A stretch of 64,000 nucleotides of DNA, taken from contig JAQTLN010000016.1 in assembly GCA_028714875.1 (NCBI GenBank), forward strand, positions 1-64,000, given 5' to 3'. The notes beneath the pieces were generated by a model. That model was not told the DNA's origin. It made no database searches and was given only the letters and a program-made list of their open reading frames with translations. Shown piece by piece: positions 54,858-64,000 of this stretch. The position numbers and the translations under genes are program-made. This DNA comes from Gallionellaceae bacterium. GTDB taxonomy: Bacteria; Pseudomonadota; Gammaproteobacteria; Burkholderiales; Thiobacillaceae. The stretch's first letter is position 1; every line of letters starts with the position of its first letter.

Positions 54858-56969
54858 TCACACCTGGAATCGTGCCGCGTCCATGCGTAGTTGCCGCGCC
54901 GTTTCCGAGAGCCGTTGCGCGGACGAGGAGGTTTTCCGCGCCACGGCGCTATTCTGTTCGCACATCTGCGCGATACGCTCCACATTCTTGGCGATGTCCT
55001 GGGAGGCGACGCCCTGCTCCTTGAGGGCCAGGGCGATGTCGTCGACGGATTGCACCACCCGGTTGGCGTTCTCCTGGATGCCGATGACGGAATTGCCCGC
55101 CTCATGGGTGGTGTTCACGCCCTCGCCGACCCGCGCCATGCTCGCTTCCATCTCCGCCACCGCCTTCTGGGCGCCGCTCTGGATGCGTTCGATCATCTGG
55201 GTGATCTGCACGGTGGAGTTCCCGGTGCGTTCCGCCAGCTTGCGCACCTCGTCGGCCACCACCGCGAAACCACGCCCCTGCTCGCCCGCCCGCGCCGCCT
55301 CGATGGCGGCGTTGAGCGCCAACAGATTGGTCTGATCGGCGATCTCCTTGATGACCCCGACGATGGCGGATATCTCGTTGGAATGGCTTTCCAGATCGCG
55401 AATGGCGTTGGCCGAATTGCCCACGGTTTCGGCGATGCCGCGCATCTCGGCGGCGGCGCGATGGATCACCGCGCCGCCCTGTTCGGAAGCTTCGCCGGAC
55501 GCCTTCGAGAGGGCATGCGCCGCGTGGGCATGTTCCCCCACCTGGTCTATCGACACCGACATCTGCTCCACCGCCGCCGCCATGCTGGAGGCGGACTCCG
55601 ACTGCTCCTCGGCGGAACGCGCGGCGGTGCCGGCCGCGCCACTGAGTTCAGTCGAGGCCTCGCTCAGGATCTCGGCCTTGCCGCGGATGGAGTAGACCAT
55701 CTCGAACAGGTTGTCGCGCATGCGCGTGAGCTGGGTCAGCAGTTCCCCGACTTCGTCGCCGCGCCCACCGGGTAGCCGGGTCTTGAGGTCGCCCTGGGCG
55801 ATGGCGCGGGCGGCGTCGCAAGCCGCGCGCACCGGGCGCACGATGGTGTTGCTCAGCGTCCAGGCGGCGACGATCAACAACAGGGTCGCCAGGAGCATCA
55901 GGCCGGAGCTGGCATCGCGAACCATCTGGAAGCGTTCCCCGGCGCGCAGGTATTCCGCCTTGGCTTCATTGGCCTGCAGCGCCATGAGCTGGTCGAGGGC
56001 GTGCCTGACCTCGCCCCCCACGCCCTGGTCCTCACGCAAAAAGGCGGTGAAAGGCGCGCTATCGAAGCGCCCGTCGCGCATCTCCTCCACCGCCGGGCGC
56101 AGATAGCCGCGCACATACTCCGCGCGCTTCTCGCTGAAGACAGTGGCCAGCGCCTCTTCCTCGGGGGTCAACGTGGTGACCATATAGGCCTTCCAGAGCC
56201 GGTCTATTTCCAGCCGGTTGTGCTCGATGCGTTCCAGGTGAACCGTCGCGTCACCCGCCGGCAACCCGGCGAACGCGCCCGGGGCGGATTGGTAGCCGCG
56301 CAACACCTCGGCCACGTTTTCGTTGAGGAGTTTCTGGATCTGCGCCAGGTCGCGTAGCGGCACGGTGCGATCCTCGTAGACCGATTTCAAACCCGCCATG
56401 TCCTGCCGCATCTGGTACAGCGTATTGCCACCCAGTACCAGGATGAACAGCAAAGCCAGGGCGTTCATCAGCCACAGCTTGCGACTGATCCGGATGTTCC
56501 CGAGCAGCCGCGCGACCCGGAGCCGGATTCCGCTCATGTAAACCTGGCCGCGATAAAGGCGGGCGGGGCCGCGGCCTTCCCGCATGTCCTTGTAGAGAGT
56601 CTCCGCGGCGGCGACTTCATCCCGCGCCGGCGTCTGCCGCACCGACATGTAGCCCCCATCGGCGAGGGGGGTGACGCTGGCCCGCACCCAGTAATGGTCG
56701 CCATCCTTGCGGCGATTCTTCACCAGCCCGCTCCAGCTCATCCCGGACTTGATGGTCTCCCACAGGTCGCGGAAGGCCTCGGCCGGCATGTCCGGGTGGC
56801 GCAGCAGGTTGTGCGGTTGCCCCAGCAGTTCGTCTTCTTCGTAGCCGCAGGAGTCCAGGAAATCCTGATTGACGAAGGTCATCCGCCCCTTGGCGTCAGT
56901 CTTGGAAATGATGGCGGTGCCAGCCTCCAGCGCGTATTCACGGTGGCTGACGGGATTGTTCAGGCGCAT
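54858..56969 (-). CDS. Aer-like PAS methyl-accepting chemotaxis protein
   Basis: [92 protein letters not shown]. Confidence 0.95.
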   Translation of the reverse strand: MRLNNPVSHREYALEAGTAIISKTDAKGRMTFVNQDFLDSCGYEEDELLGQPHNLLRHPDMPAEAFRDLWETIKSGMSWSGLVKNRRKDGDHYWVRASVTPLADGGYMSVRQTPARDEVAAAETLYKDMREGRGPARLYRGQVYMSGIRLRVARLLGNIRISRKLWLMNALALLFILVLGGNTLYQMRQDMAGLKSVYEDRTVPLRDLAQIQKLLNENVAEVLRGYQSAPGAFAGLPAGDATVHLERIEHNRLEIDRLWKAYMVTTLTPEEEALATVFSEKRAEYVRGYLRPAVEEMRDGRFDSAPFTAFLREDQGVGGEVRHALDQLMALQANEAKAEYLRAGERFQMVRDASSGLMLLATLLLIVAAWTLSNTIVRPVRAACDAARAIAQGDLKTRLPGGRGDEVGELLTQLTRMRDNLFEMVYSIRGKAEILSEASTELSGAAGTAARSAEEQSESASSMAAAVEQMSVSIDQVGEHAHAAHALSKASGEASEQGGAVIHRAAAEMRGIAETVGNSANAIRDLESHSNEISAIVGVIKEIADQTNLLALNAAIEAARAGEQGRGFAVVADEVRKLAERTGNSTVQITQMIERIQSGAQKAVAEMEASMARVGEGVNTTHEAGNSVIGIQENANRVVQSVDDIALALKEQGVASQDIAKNVERIAQMCEQNSAVARKTSSSAQRLSETARQLRMDAARFQV

Positions 56970-57313
56970 GGGGTTTCTCCTCTATTTGCGGGTTCCCGAC
57001 CTTGGGCTTGCAGTTGAAATGATCGATCGAGATGCGCCAGGCGCAGGAGTTGGCCCACCTCCGGGTCGGCATAAAGGATGACCGCGTTGCCGTCGGTCAC
57101 CCGGTATCGGCCTTTGAGATAAAGCATGGTGCCGAAGCCCACGGTATGCAGCATCCGGGTCTGGGTGAGATCGAATACCAGCCGTTTCGGCAGGCCTTTC
57201 CTGTCTTCGCGACAGTGGCGCAGGCAGTCCCTCGCCACGTCGACATCAAAGATTTCACCGATACGTATGCGCCATTCCCGCGCCGACGCTTCCATCAAAA
57301 AGGGGGGATTCAT
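56960..57313 (-). CDS. STAS-domain-like protein
   Basis: [60 protein letters not shown]; overlaps the MCP start. Confidence 0.7.
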   Translation of the reverse strand: MNPPFLMEASAREWRIRIGEIFDVDVARDCLRHCREDRKGLPKRLVFDLTQTRMLHTVGFGTMLYLKGRYRVTDGNAVILYADPEVGQLLRLAHLDRSFQLQAQGREPANRGETPCA

Positions 57314-57512
57314 GATTCCAACTTCCCGATTAAGCACGCCAGCGCCAGACGAATAGCGTCAGGCATGGCGCGACACCACGCGCACGGCAACGCATGACCC
57401 GACAAACGGGTAAATGACTCGGGCGGGAATCGGCCCATCAGGTAGTGGCCGCGAGGGGCTGGGCGGCGGGCGTCTGGTGACCGCGGCGGCCGTGCTGGGC
57501 CGAGGTGACGAG

Positions 57513-57545
57513 GGTATTACGGGGTAATTACCGGCGGTATTATCC
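57513..57545. promoter_or_regulatory. Iterated GGTATTAC/GGTAATTACC/GGTATTATCC boxes
   Basis: Three related boxes at 57513, 57523 and 57536, the central one a perfect palindrome, in the intergenic region upstream of the STAS-MCP-GGDEF/EAL genes. Confidence 0.35.
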
Positions 57546-57598
57546 GGGACAAACTTTGGTAGATTTCGGGATATGCCTTAATAACTTGTCGTGATACT

Positions 57599-58204
57599 TC
57601 AGCGCTTGCTATCAGCCACGCCGTCCAGCACGCCATTGGTGGTTTCCACGGCGGCAATCAGATCCTCCGCGACTTCGTTGATCTTGCGCCGCTGCTCGCG
57701 CGCGCGATTACGCAGCAATTCAAACGCGGCCTGCCGGTCGAGCCCCTTGCGGACCATGATGATGCCCACCGCCGTGCGTGTCTTTTGCTCCACCTGAAGG
57801 GCCCGCTCAAGCCGTTCGTTGCCGCCGCGCAGGGCATCGATGTCCTTGCCACGAGCGAGGGCCGCCTCGATGAATGGCACCAGCTGCTGTGTATCCACCG
57901 GCTTGACCAAATAGCCGAGGGCACCGGCCTCGCTGGCTTGTCGCACCACCGTCTCATCGCTGTAGGCGGACAGGAACACGAATGGGGGGTCGCCGCCCCG
58001 CTTCAGTGTCTGAGCCAGTTCCAGGCCAGAGCGGCCCGGCATGCGCACATCCAGCACAGCCAGATCATATGGCCCTTCACCGATCAGTTTCAGCGCCTCA
58101 TCGGCGGACTGCGCGGCGCCAACCCGGTAACCCCGGTCGCGCAGGCCCTCCGCCAACAGGTTAAGAACCACCCGATCATCGTCGACGAGCAACACGCTTT
58201 TCAT
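57599..58204 (-). CDS. REC-ANTAR response regulator (AmiR/NasT-type)
   Basis: SVLLVDDDRVVLNLLAEGLRDRGY..DLAVLDVRMPGRSG; C-terminal TRTAVGIIMVRKGLDRQAAFELLRNRAREQRRKINEVAEDLI. Confidence 0.9.
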   Translation of the reverse strand: MKSVLLVDDDRVVLNLLAEGLRDRGYRVGAAQSADEALKLIGEGPYDLAVLDVRMPGRSGLELAQTLKRGGDPPFVFLSAYSDETVVRQASEAGALGYLVKPVDTQQLVPFIEAALARGKDIDALRGGNERLERALQVEQKTRTAVGIIMVRKGLDRQAAFELLRNRAREQRRKINEVAEDLIAAVETTNGVLDGVADSKR

Positions 58205-59742
58205 GCTTCCACCTTTTGTTCAGTTCGTGGCGCCAGGATCGGGGGCTCGATGCGCATCTCCGTCACCACATCCCCACCCTCCTGACGCAGATCGAGGCTG
58301 ACCCCATGGGTAGGCAGCAACGCCAGCACCAAACCCAGGCCGGTACCCAGGCCTTTGTTCCGGGCAAAATCGAACCCGGATGGCAGACGACCTGGATTGC
58401 TGATGCGCACACGGCCCACGGCAACCTCCTGGGATAAGGTCACCGATACGCCGGCCTGTTCCGATTCGGGCTTCAGGTGCTTGACCGCGTTGCTGACCAG
58501 TTCATTCAGAATCAGCGCCATGGCCACGGTCTCGCTTTCCTGGAGGCGCGGCGAGCCACCGCCTTTCGCGATGCCTTTTACCCGCACGGGCACTCCTCCG
58601 ATGTCGGAGATACCGCGGCAGATGGCCGGCAGCAGTTCGCACAACATCACACCATGCTGATTGACGCCGCCATGCAGGCCGTGCACCACGGCAATGGATT
58701 GCACCTGATTGATGGCGGACTCCAGCATCGGCGCGGCTTCGGGATGTTTGGCGGCATCGCGCCGCAGCAACCCCACCACGGTTTGCAGATTGTTCTTGAT
58801 GCGATGATGCACCTCGCGGATCAGGGCATCCCGCTGTGCCAGGACATCCTCCAGATGAGCCCGCTCCAGGCGCCGGTTCGTGCTCGTCAACATCCCCAGG
58901 GCGAGGAACGACATGCCGATAACCGTGATGAAACCGTGCAATGGCCGCACCCATTGTGGGTCCGACGACATCGCCATGGCCCAGTGTCCCCAATTCGCAT
59001 TCGCCGCCAATACGGCATAGATCCAGGCCAGGGCCAGCGCGACCACTCGCACCTCCGCGCGCAAGGCCAGCCAGAGCAGGAAGGGCATGAGCGGGTAAGG
59101 ACGCAGGGACGCGGCTGGCAAACCAAAGAGCTCTGGATTCGCCAGTAGCAGCGAGCCCAGCCCCAGGCCAAGCAGCGCCACCCCGGTCTCCACACGCGGC
59201 GTGAATAGGCCGGTGTTGTCCGTGTTGCGCCAACAGAGCATGAGCGGGGCGAATACCAGCACCCCATCCAACTGGCTCAGCAACAGGGCGGAGGCCTGCC
59301 AGGCAAGATCGAGCTCCCAGAATCCATTGACCTCCCGCAGCGCCAGATAAGCCAGGGGCAAGGCCGCCAGTCCGCCCAGCAGCCCTCCCGACAACACCAG
59401 TCGGAACAGGTCGCCAATCTGATTGAAGCTCTTTGTGACACCCGCCCAACGCAGCAAAAACCAGCTCAGTGTGGCCTGAACGGCTATGGCCAGCCCCAGC
59501 CATAGGGCCGGCATGGCTCGTGTTTCCTGGAACGCTGCCGCCAGCGCGGTGCCCAGGGCGGCCGCCGGAATGACGCGCCAGCCCCACAGCACCACCGCCG
59601 CCACAGCCACGCCGGCGGGCGGCCAGAACAGCGCGGGCGCCATCGCCGAACCGACCAGCGCATAGGCCAGGAGGCCGCTCAGCAGGCAGGCCGTGGCCGT
59701 GAATGCCCACTGGAAAAGCGGATACCGGAATAGCTGCGACAT
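58201..59742 (-). CDS. MASE1-like integral membrane HisKA_2 sensor histidine kinase
   Basis: Multi-TM N-terminus; REVHHRIKNNLQTVVGLLRRDAAKHPEA; HATPase with ALILNELVSNAVKH. Confidence 0.9.
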   Translation of the reverse strand: MSQLFRYPLFQWAFTATACLLSGLLAYALVGSAMAPALFWPPAGVAVAAVVLWGWRVIPAAALGTALAAAFQETRAMPALWLGLAIAVQATLSWFLLRWAGVTKSFNQIGDLFRLVLSGGLLGGLAALPLAYLALREVNGFWELDLAWQASALLLSQLDGVLVFAPLMLCWRNTDNTGLFTPRVETGVALLGLGLGSLLLANPELFGLPAASLRPYPLMPFLLWLALRAEVRVVALALAWIYAVLAANANWGHWAMAMSSDPQWVRPLHGFITVIGMSFLALGMLTSTNRRLERAHLEDVLAQRDALIREVHHRIKNNLQTVVGLLRRDAAKHPEAAPMLESAINQVQSIAVVHGLHGGVNQHGVMLCELLPAICRGISDIGGVPVRVKGIAKGGGSPRLQESETVAMALILNELVSNAVKHLKPESEQAGVSVTLSQEVAVGRVRISNPGRLPSGFDFARNKGLGTGLGLVLALLPTHGVSLDLRQEGGDVVTEMRIEPPILAPRTEQKVEA

Positions 59743-59832
59743 GAGGAATACAGGACAGGATTACGCTTAGGCATAAGTATCGCCCAGTACGGAGCGCCCA
59801 AGGAGCCGCTTTAAGCCGCCCCACTCATTTAC

Positions 59833-60879
59833 TCAGGCAGCGCCCTTGTCGTTGGATTGCTTCAGCGCGCTGAGCCCTCCCGCCAGGACGCGCGCGTCGA
59901 GGCCGCGTTGCGAGAGGATGAAGGCGGCTATGCTGCTACGCCGGTCGGTGTCGCTGATCAGAATATGGAGACGTTGCCTGTCCAGCGCGCCGATCTTGAG
60001 GCGCAGCAGGCACAGCGGGACGTTGACGCTGCCCTTGATATTGCCCTGCTTGAATTCATCGGCCACGCGCACGTCGATCAGGTCGGCTTTACCGCCTTGC
60101 AGCAACGTCATGGCTTCCGTGGCGGTTACCTGGCGTACCAGCGGCTCCTTCAGCAGCGTATCGAAGTCGTCGGCGGACAGGCCCATGATCAGGCCGTCGC
60201 TCACCATGCTCACCGTGGCCCTGCGCGCGGCATGCGCGATCAGGGCTTCTTCGCCGAAACCGTCTCCCGGCCCCAGTTTCGCCAGCACCGTCTCCTGCCC
60301 GACTTCATTGTGCCGCGACACCTGGGCCTGGCCTTCGCGGATCAGGTAGTAATGGTCGCCGACGGGGTCGTCCTGGCGGATGACCACCTGGCCGGCGGTG
60401 ACCGAAATCGGGTGAAAACGGGTGAACAGGGCATGCAGATTGGCTGGCGGCACGCGGGAAAAAGCGGGATTGCGCAGCAGATCGAACATCCAGTAGGGGT
60501 CGTTGCCCTCGAATTCCTGAACGGCATAGGCGGTGGTCTGGTCTTGCGCGATCAGTTTGTCCAGCGCCGCTTCGTCGAAGGCGGCAATGCGGCAGAGGGT
60601 CTGCGCCACGGCGGAATAACGGCGTGGTTTCAGACGCGCCAGGGGGTGGCGGGCGGCTTCGCTGCCGGCGTGGATCAGCAGCGGCGGTGAGCCGTCACCG
60701 GTGTCCAGGGAGATCCTGCCTTCGAGCAGGTAATAGCGTAGTGGGTCGGCATCGCCGCGCTGGAACAGTGCTTGCCCGATCGTCAGGCGAACCTCGCCGA
60801 CCAGTCCCTCCACTTGGGTCAGGGCTTCGGCGGAAAGACTGTTGAGCGGGACAAAGCCGGTGACATGGGTGCTATCCAT
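59833..60879 (-). CDS. Cyclic nucleotide-binding domain plus degenerate rhodanese protein
   Basis: Same length (348 aa) and layout as 51844-52890; active-site loop HILISDTDRRSSIAAFILSQRGLDARVLAGGL (Cys replaced by Ser). Confidence 0.9.
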   Translation of the reverse strand: MDSTHVTGFVPLNSLSAEALTQVEGLVGEVRLTIGQALFQRGDADPLRYYLLEGRISLDTGDGSPPLLIHAGSEAARHPLARLKPRRYSAVAQTLCRIAAFDEAALDKLIAQDQTTAYAVQEFEGNDPYWMFDLLRNPAFSRVPPANLHALFTRFHPISVTAGQVVIRQDDPVGDHYYLIREGQAQVSRHNEVGQETVLAKLGPGDGFGEEALIAHAARRATVSMVSDGLIMGLSADDFDTLLKEPLVRQVTATEAMTLLQGGKADLIDVRVADEFKQGNIKGSVNVPLCLLRLKIGALDRQRLHILISDTDRRSSIAAFILSQRGLDARVLAGGLSALKQSNDKGAA

Positions 60880-60888
60880 CGCGCCCGG

Positions 60889-62367
60889 TCACCTTGCCCC
60901 GGAGTCGAGGCCCAGTTCGGGCCAGAGTGCATCGATTTTCTGTTTCACGGCATCGCTCATCTTGATAGGTGTTCCCCACTCGCGGTGGGTTTCTCCCGGC
61001 CATTTGTTGGTGGCGTCGATGCCCATTTTACTGCCCAAACCGGATACCGGGCTCGCGAAATCCAGGTAATCAATCGGGGTGTTTTCCACTAGCAAAGTGT
61101 CGCGCGCGGGATCGACGCGGGTGGTGAGCGCCCACATGACGTCGTTCCAGTCGCGCACGTTCACGTCGTCGTCGGTGACGATGATGAACTTGGTGTACAT
61201 GAACTGGCGCAGGAAGCTCCAGATGCCGAACATCACCCGTTTGGCGTGGCCGGGGTATTGCTTCTTCATACTCACCACCGCCATGCGGTAGGAACAGCCT
61301 TCCGGCGGCAGGTAGAAGTCGGTGATCTCGGGAAACTGCTTTTGCAGGAGTGGCACGAATACTTCGTTCAGCGCCACGCCAAGGATGGCCGGCTCGTCCG
61401 GCGGCTTGCCGGTGTAGGTGGAGTGGTAGATCGCGTCGCGGCGCAGGGTGATGCGCTCGACCGTGAATACCGGGAAGGTTTCCCGCTCGTTGTAGTAGCC
61501 GGTGTGATCGCCGAAGGGGCCTTCCAGGGCGGTTTCGCCCGGGTGGATGACGCCTTCCAGGACGATCTCGGCGCTCGCCGGCACTTGCAGATCGCTGCCC
61601 AGCGCTTTGGAAACCTCGGTTTTGGCGCCGCGCAGCAGGCCGGCGAACTGGTATTCCGAGAGCGAGTCCGGCACCGGCGTCACCGCGCCCAGGATGGTGG
61701 CCGGATCGGCGCCTATGGCCACGCAGACCGGGAACGGCTTGCCCGGGTGGGCGGCCTGGAACTCATGGAAATCGAGGGCGCCGCCGCGATGCGCCAGCCA
61801 GCGCATGATCAGCTTGTTGGGGCCGATGACCTGTTGCCGGTAGATACCCAGATTCTGCCGCGGCTTGTGCGGCCCTTTGGTGATGACCAGGCCCCAGGTC
61901 AGCAGCGGCCCGATGTCACCGGGCCAGCAGGTCTGGATCGGCAGGCGCGCCAGATCCACATCCTTGCCTTCCCACACCACATCTTGGCAGGCGGGCGAGC
62001 GCACGACTGATGGGGTCATGTTGAGCACCTGCTTCAACACCGGCCATTTGTCCCAGGCGTCTTTCAGGCCGCGCGGCGGTTCCGGCTCTTTCAGATACGC
62101 AAGCAGCTTGCCGATCTCGCGCAACCGCGCCGGGTCTTCCTCGCCCATGCCCAGCGCCACTCGCTTCACCGTGCCGAACAGGTTGGCCAACACCGGGATG
62201 TCGTAGCCCTTGGGATTCTCGAACAGCAGGGCGGGACCGCCGGCGCGCAGCACACGGTCACCGATTTCGGTCATTTCCAGATTCGGGTCGACCAAGGCGG
62301 AGATGCGCTTGAGTTCGCCGCGTGCTTCAAGTTGCGCGATGAAGTCGCGCAGATCGGCATAACGCAT
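60889..62367 (-). CDS. ubiD: UbiD-family decarboxylase
   Basis: [66 protein letters not shown]. Confidence 0.96.
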   Translation of the reverse strand: MRYADLRDFIAQLEARGELKRISALVDPNLEMTEIGDRVLRAGGPALLFENPKGYDIPVLANLFGTVKRVALGMGEEDPARLREIGKLLAYLKEPEPPRGLKDAWDKWPVLKQVLNMTPSVVRSPACQDVVWEGKDVDLARLPIQTCWPGDIGPLLTWGLVITKGPHKPRQNLGIYRQQVIGPNKLIMRWLAHRGGALDFHEFQAAHPGKPFPVCVAIGADPATILGAVTPVPDSLSEYQFAGLLRGAKTEVSKALGSDLQVPASAEIVLEGVIHPGETALEGPFGDHTGYYNERETFPVFTVERITLRRDAIYHSTYTGKPPDEPAILGVALNEVFVPLLQKQFPEITDFYLPPEGCSYRMAVVSMKKQYPGHAKRVMFGIWSFLRQFMYTKFIIVTDDDVNVRDWNDVMWALTTRVDPARDTLLVENTPIDYLDFASPVSGLGSKMGIDATNKWPGETHREWGTPIKMSDAVKQKIDALWPELGLDSGAR

Positions 62368-62372
62368 GGGGA

Positions 62373-62813
62373 TTACTCTTCTTCGGCTTTGCCGGAGGGG
62401 TCGGCGGCAATGAACTGGAACACTTTGCCCTCGACACGGAAAGTGCCCAGCCTTACGCCCATATCCGGCGGCGTTTCCTTGAATTCCTGGACGCGGCAGG
62501 ATTGGGTGCTGACCGCGAATACGCGCTTGCCGGTTCTCAGCAGATGCAGAGGTTCCGGATATTCGTCCGGGGCCTTGTAGAAGGCGATGCGGGTATCCAG
62601 CGGCACATCCTTGATGGTCATGCCGCCGCTGCACTGCGGCAGGCGGATGACGGCAACCGCGACCTCCACGGTGTCCTTCCAGAACCAGGTCTGGTTGCGC
62701 ACCAGGGTGACGGCGTGTTCCTTCTCCCCGAAGGAATAGGAGGCCGTGTCCTGAAGACAGCCGGCCAGCGGCAGAACGGCGAGGAGCAAGAGCGAGCGGG
62801 ACAGCATATTCAT
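62373..62813 (-). CDS. Predicted lipoprotein of unknown function
   Basis: Lipobox [14 protein letters not shown]; otherwise no recognised domain. Confidence 0.65.
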   Translation of the reverse strand: MNMLSRSLLLLAVLPLAGCLQDTASYSFGEKEHAVTLVRNQTWFWKDTVEVAVAVIRLPQCSGGMTIKDVPLDTRIAFYKAPDEYPEPLHLLRTGKRVFAVSTQSCRVQEFKETPPDMGVRLGTFRVEGKVFQFIAADPSGKAEEE

Positions 62814-62994
62814 GAGTGGTCACCTCCAGGGGGCGTATGGACAAGCCGGCGCGCGGTATCGCCCGGTTACTTCGGCCGGCTCGGCCGGCGGCACACCACT
62901 TACGGCCAGCGGCCGGGATTTCTTGAGGTGAAGCTCAACGCCGCCAGCGGAAACAGGGGAGTGATCCGGTTCCCCGCATGCCGATTTGATGCCG

Positions 62995-64000
62995 CTACAC
63001 CGCTTCCAGCTTGGCGTATTCCAGCAGAAACGCCTTCTCGCCGATCTTGGGGAAGTTGATCTTGATTTCCATGTCCGGGGCCTGGCCCTGATAGCCGGAG
63101 ACCACGCCTTCGCCATAGCGGACGTGGCTGACCCGGCTGCCGACCTTGAAGGGAACATCGGCCAGGCGGCGCGGCGGCGGCGGGGCGGCGGGGACGATCT
63201 TGCGGGTGACGAAATTCGTGGCCTGCGCGCGAGGCGCGGGTTCCGTGTGGGCAATGCGATTCGATTCTGAGTGCACCAGTTTCTCCGGGATTTCTTCCAG
63301 AAAGCGGGAAGGCAGGCCGTAGCGCACTTGGCCATGCAGCATTCTGGATTGCGCGTGGGTGAGGTAAAGCTGTTTGCGCGCGCGCGTGATTGCAACGTAC
63401 ATGAGGCGGCGTTCTTCTTCCAGACCGTCGCTTTCGGTCAACGCGTTCTCATGCGGGAACAGGCCTTCTTCCAGGCCGGTGATGAATACGGTGTGGAACT
63501 CCAGGCCCTTGGCGGCGTGCACGGTCATCAACTGCACCGCGTCCTGGCCCTGCGCGGCTTCGTGCTCGCCGGCTTCGAGGGCGGCGTGGCCGAGGAAACC
63601 TTCCAGGCTCTGGTCTTCATTTTCCTGCGCGAAAGCGGCGGCGGCGTTGGCTAGTTCGCCGAGGTTTTCCACGCGATCCTCGCCGTCCTTCTCGTTCTTG
63701 TAGAACTCCAGCAGGCCGCAGCGGGCGACGACATGGTCGACCTGCTCGGACAGCGGCAGGTTGGCTATTTCCGCGCGCAGTGCTTCGATAACTTGGACGA
63801 AGGGGGCGAACTTCTTGCCACCGGCACAGGCCGCGGCCCACAGGCTGGAGCCGGCGGCGGCCGCCTGGTCGCTCACCAACTCGACGCTGCGATTGCCGAT
63901 GCCGCGCGCGGGGAAGTTCACCACGCGCAGGAAGGCGTTGTCGTCTTCCGGGTTGGCGGTCATGCGCAGGTAAGCCAGGGCGTGCTTGATTTCGGCGCGC
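62995..64000 (-). CDS. uvrD: UvrD/Rep-family DNA helicase, C-terminal part (truncated by window end)
   Basis: NFPARGIGNRSVELV..VQLMTVHAAKGLEFHTVFITGLEEGLFPHENALTESDGLEEERRLMYVAITRARKQLYLTHAQSRMLHG; reading frame open through 64000. Confidence 0.93.
   Translation of the reverse strand, partial: RAEIKHALAYLRMTANPEDDNAFLRVVNFPARGIGNRSVELVSDQAAAAGSSLWAAACAGGKKFAPFVQVIEALRAEIANLPLSEQVDHVVARCGLLEFYKNEKDGEDRVENLGELANAAAAFAQENEDQSLEGFLGHAALEAGEHEAAQGQDAVQLMTVHAAKGLEFHTVFITGLEEGLFPHENALTESDGLEEERRLMYVAITRARKQLYLTHAQSRMLHGQVRYGLPSRFLEEIPEKLVHSESNRIAHTEPAPRAQATNFVTRKIVPAAPPPPRRLADVPFKVGSRVSHVRYGEGVVSGYQGQAPDMEIKINFPKIGEKAFLLEYAKLEAV

Noticed and set aside
52960-55335. 791-aa plus-strand ORF
   Set aside because: Antisense of the PAS-GGDEF-EAL and MCP genes, which have strong domain signatures.
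57296-57312. caaaaaggggggattcatg as another CCCCCTTT element
   Set aside because: Too short, no pairing arm; probably the STAS gene's ribosome-binding region.
1-64000. rRNA or tRNA genes, prophage or defence systems
   Set aside because: No recognisable structural RNA sequences, phage genes or known defence-system protein families were found by eye on either strand.

Overview
The window is GC-rich and looks like a betaproteobacterial chromosome, judged from gene content and order (glmU-glmS, rsmI/yraN/diaA/BON lipoprotein, trxA-rho, exbB-exbD-tonB); taxonomy is inference. About 50 protein-coding genes are supported. No rRNA, tRNA, CRISPR array or prophage was recognised. Main blocks: (1) 0-18.3 kb, a signalling island with a REC-REC-PAS-GAF-PAS-GGDEF-EAL protein, two Rcp1-like response regulators, two giant hybrid kinases sharing a nearly identical output half, and an SBP_bac_3-PAS sensor lacking a kinase domain but coupled to a PAS kinase. 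This island is interspersed with a CCCCCTTT/AAAGGGGG palindromic element that also forms a 180-bp tandem array at the left edge. (2) 18.4-28.5 kb, housekeeping and biosynthesis genes (glmU, glmS, ParA, bioA, queD, CorA, ygfZ). (3) 28.6-33.3 kb, a secreted rhodanese/DUF302-like cluster with a partial duplication, a rhodanese remnant and a Gly/Asn/Pro/Gln-repeat protein. (4) 33.3-50 kb, mostly housekeeping, with a RAYT transposase beside its likely REP element and an exbBD-tonB operon whose TonB has a very long Ala/Gly/Ser linker. (5) 51.8-60.9 kb, a second signalling island bounded by two paralogous cNMP-binding/rhodanese proteins, one of which has lost the rhodanese cysteine. Most unusual observations: an in-frame palindromic insertion within bioA, dispersed repeats at or near stop codons (apparently supplying those of rsmI and pyrC), the rhodanese/DUF302 duplication, and the cysteine-less rhodanese paralog.
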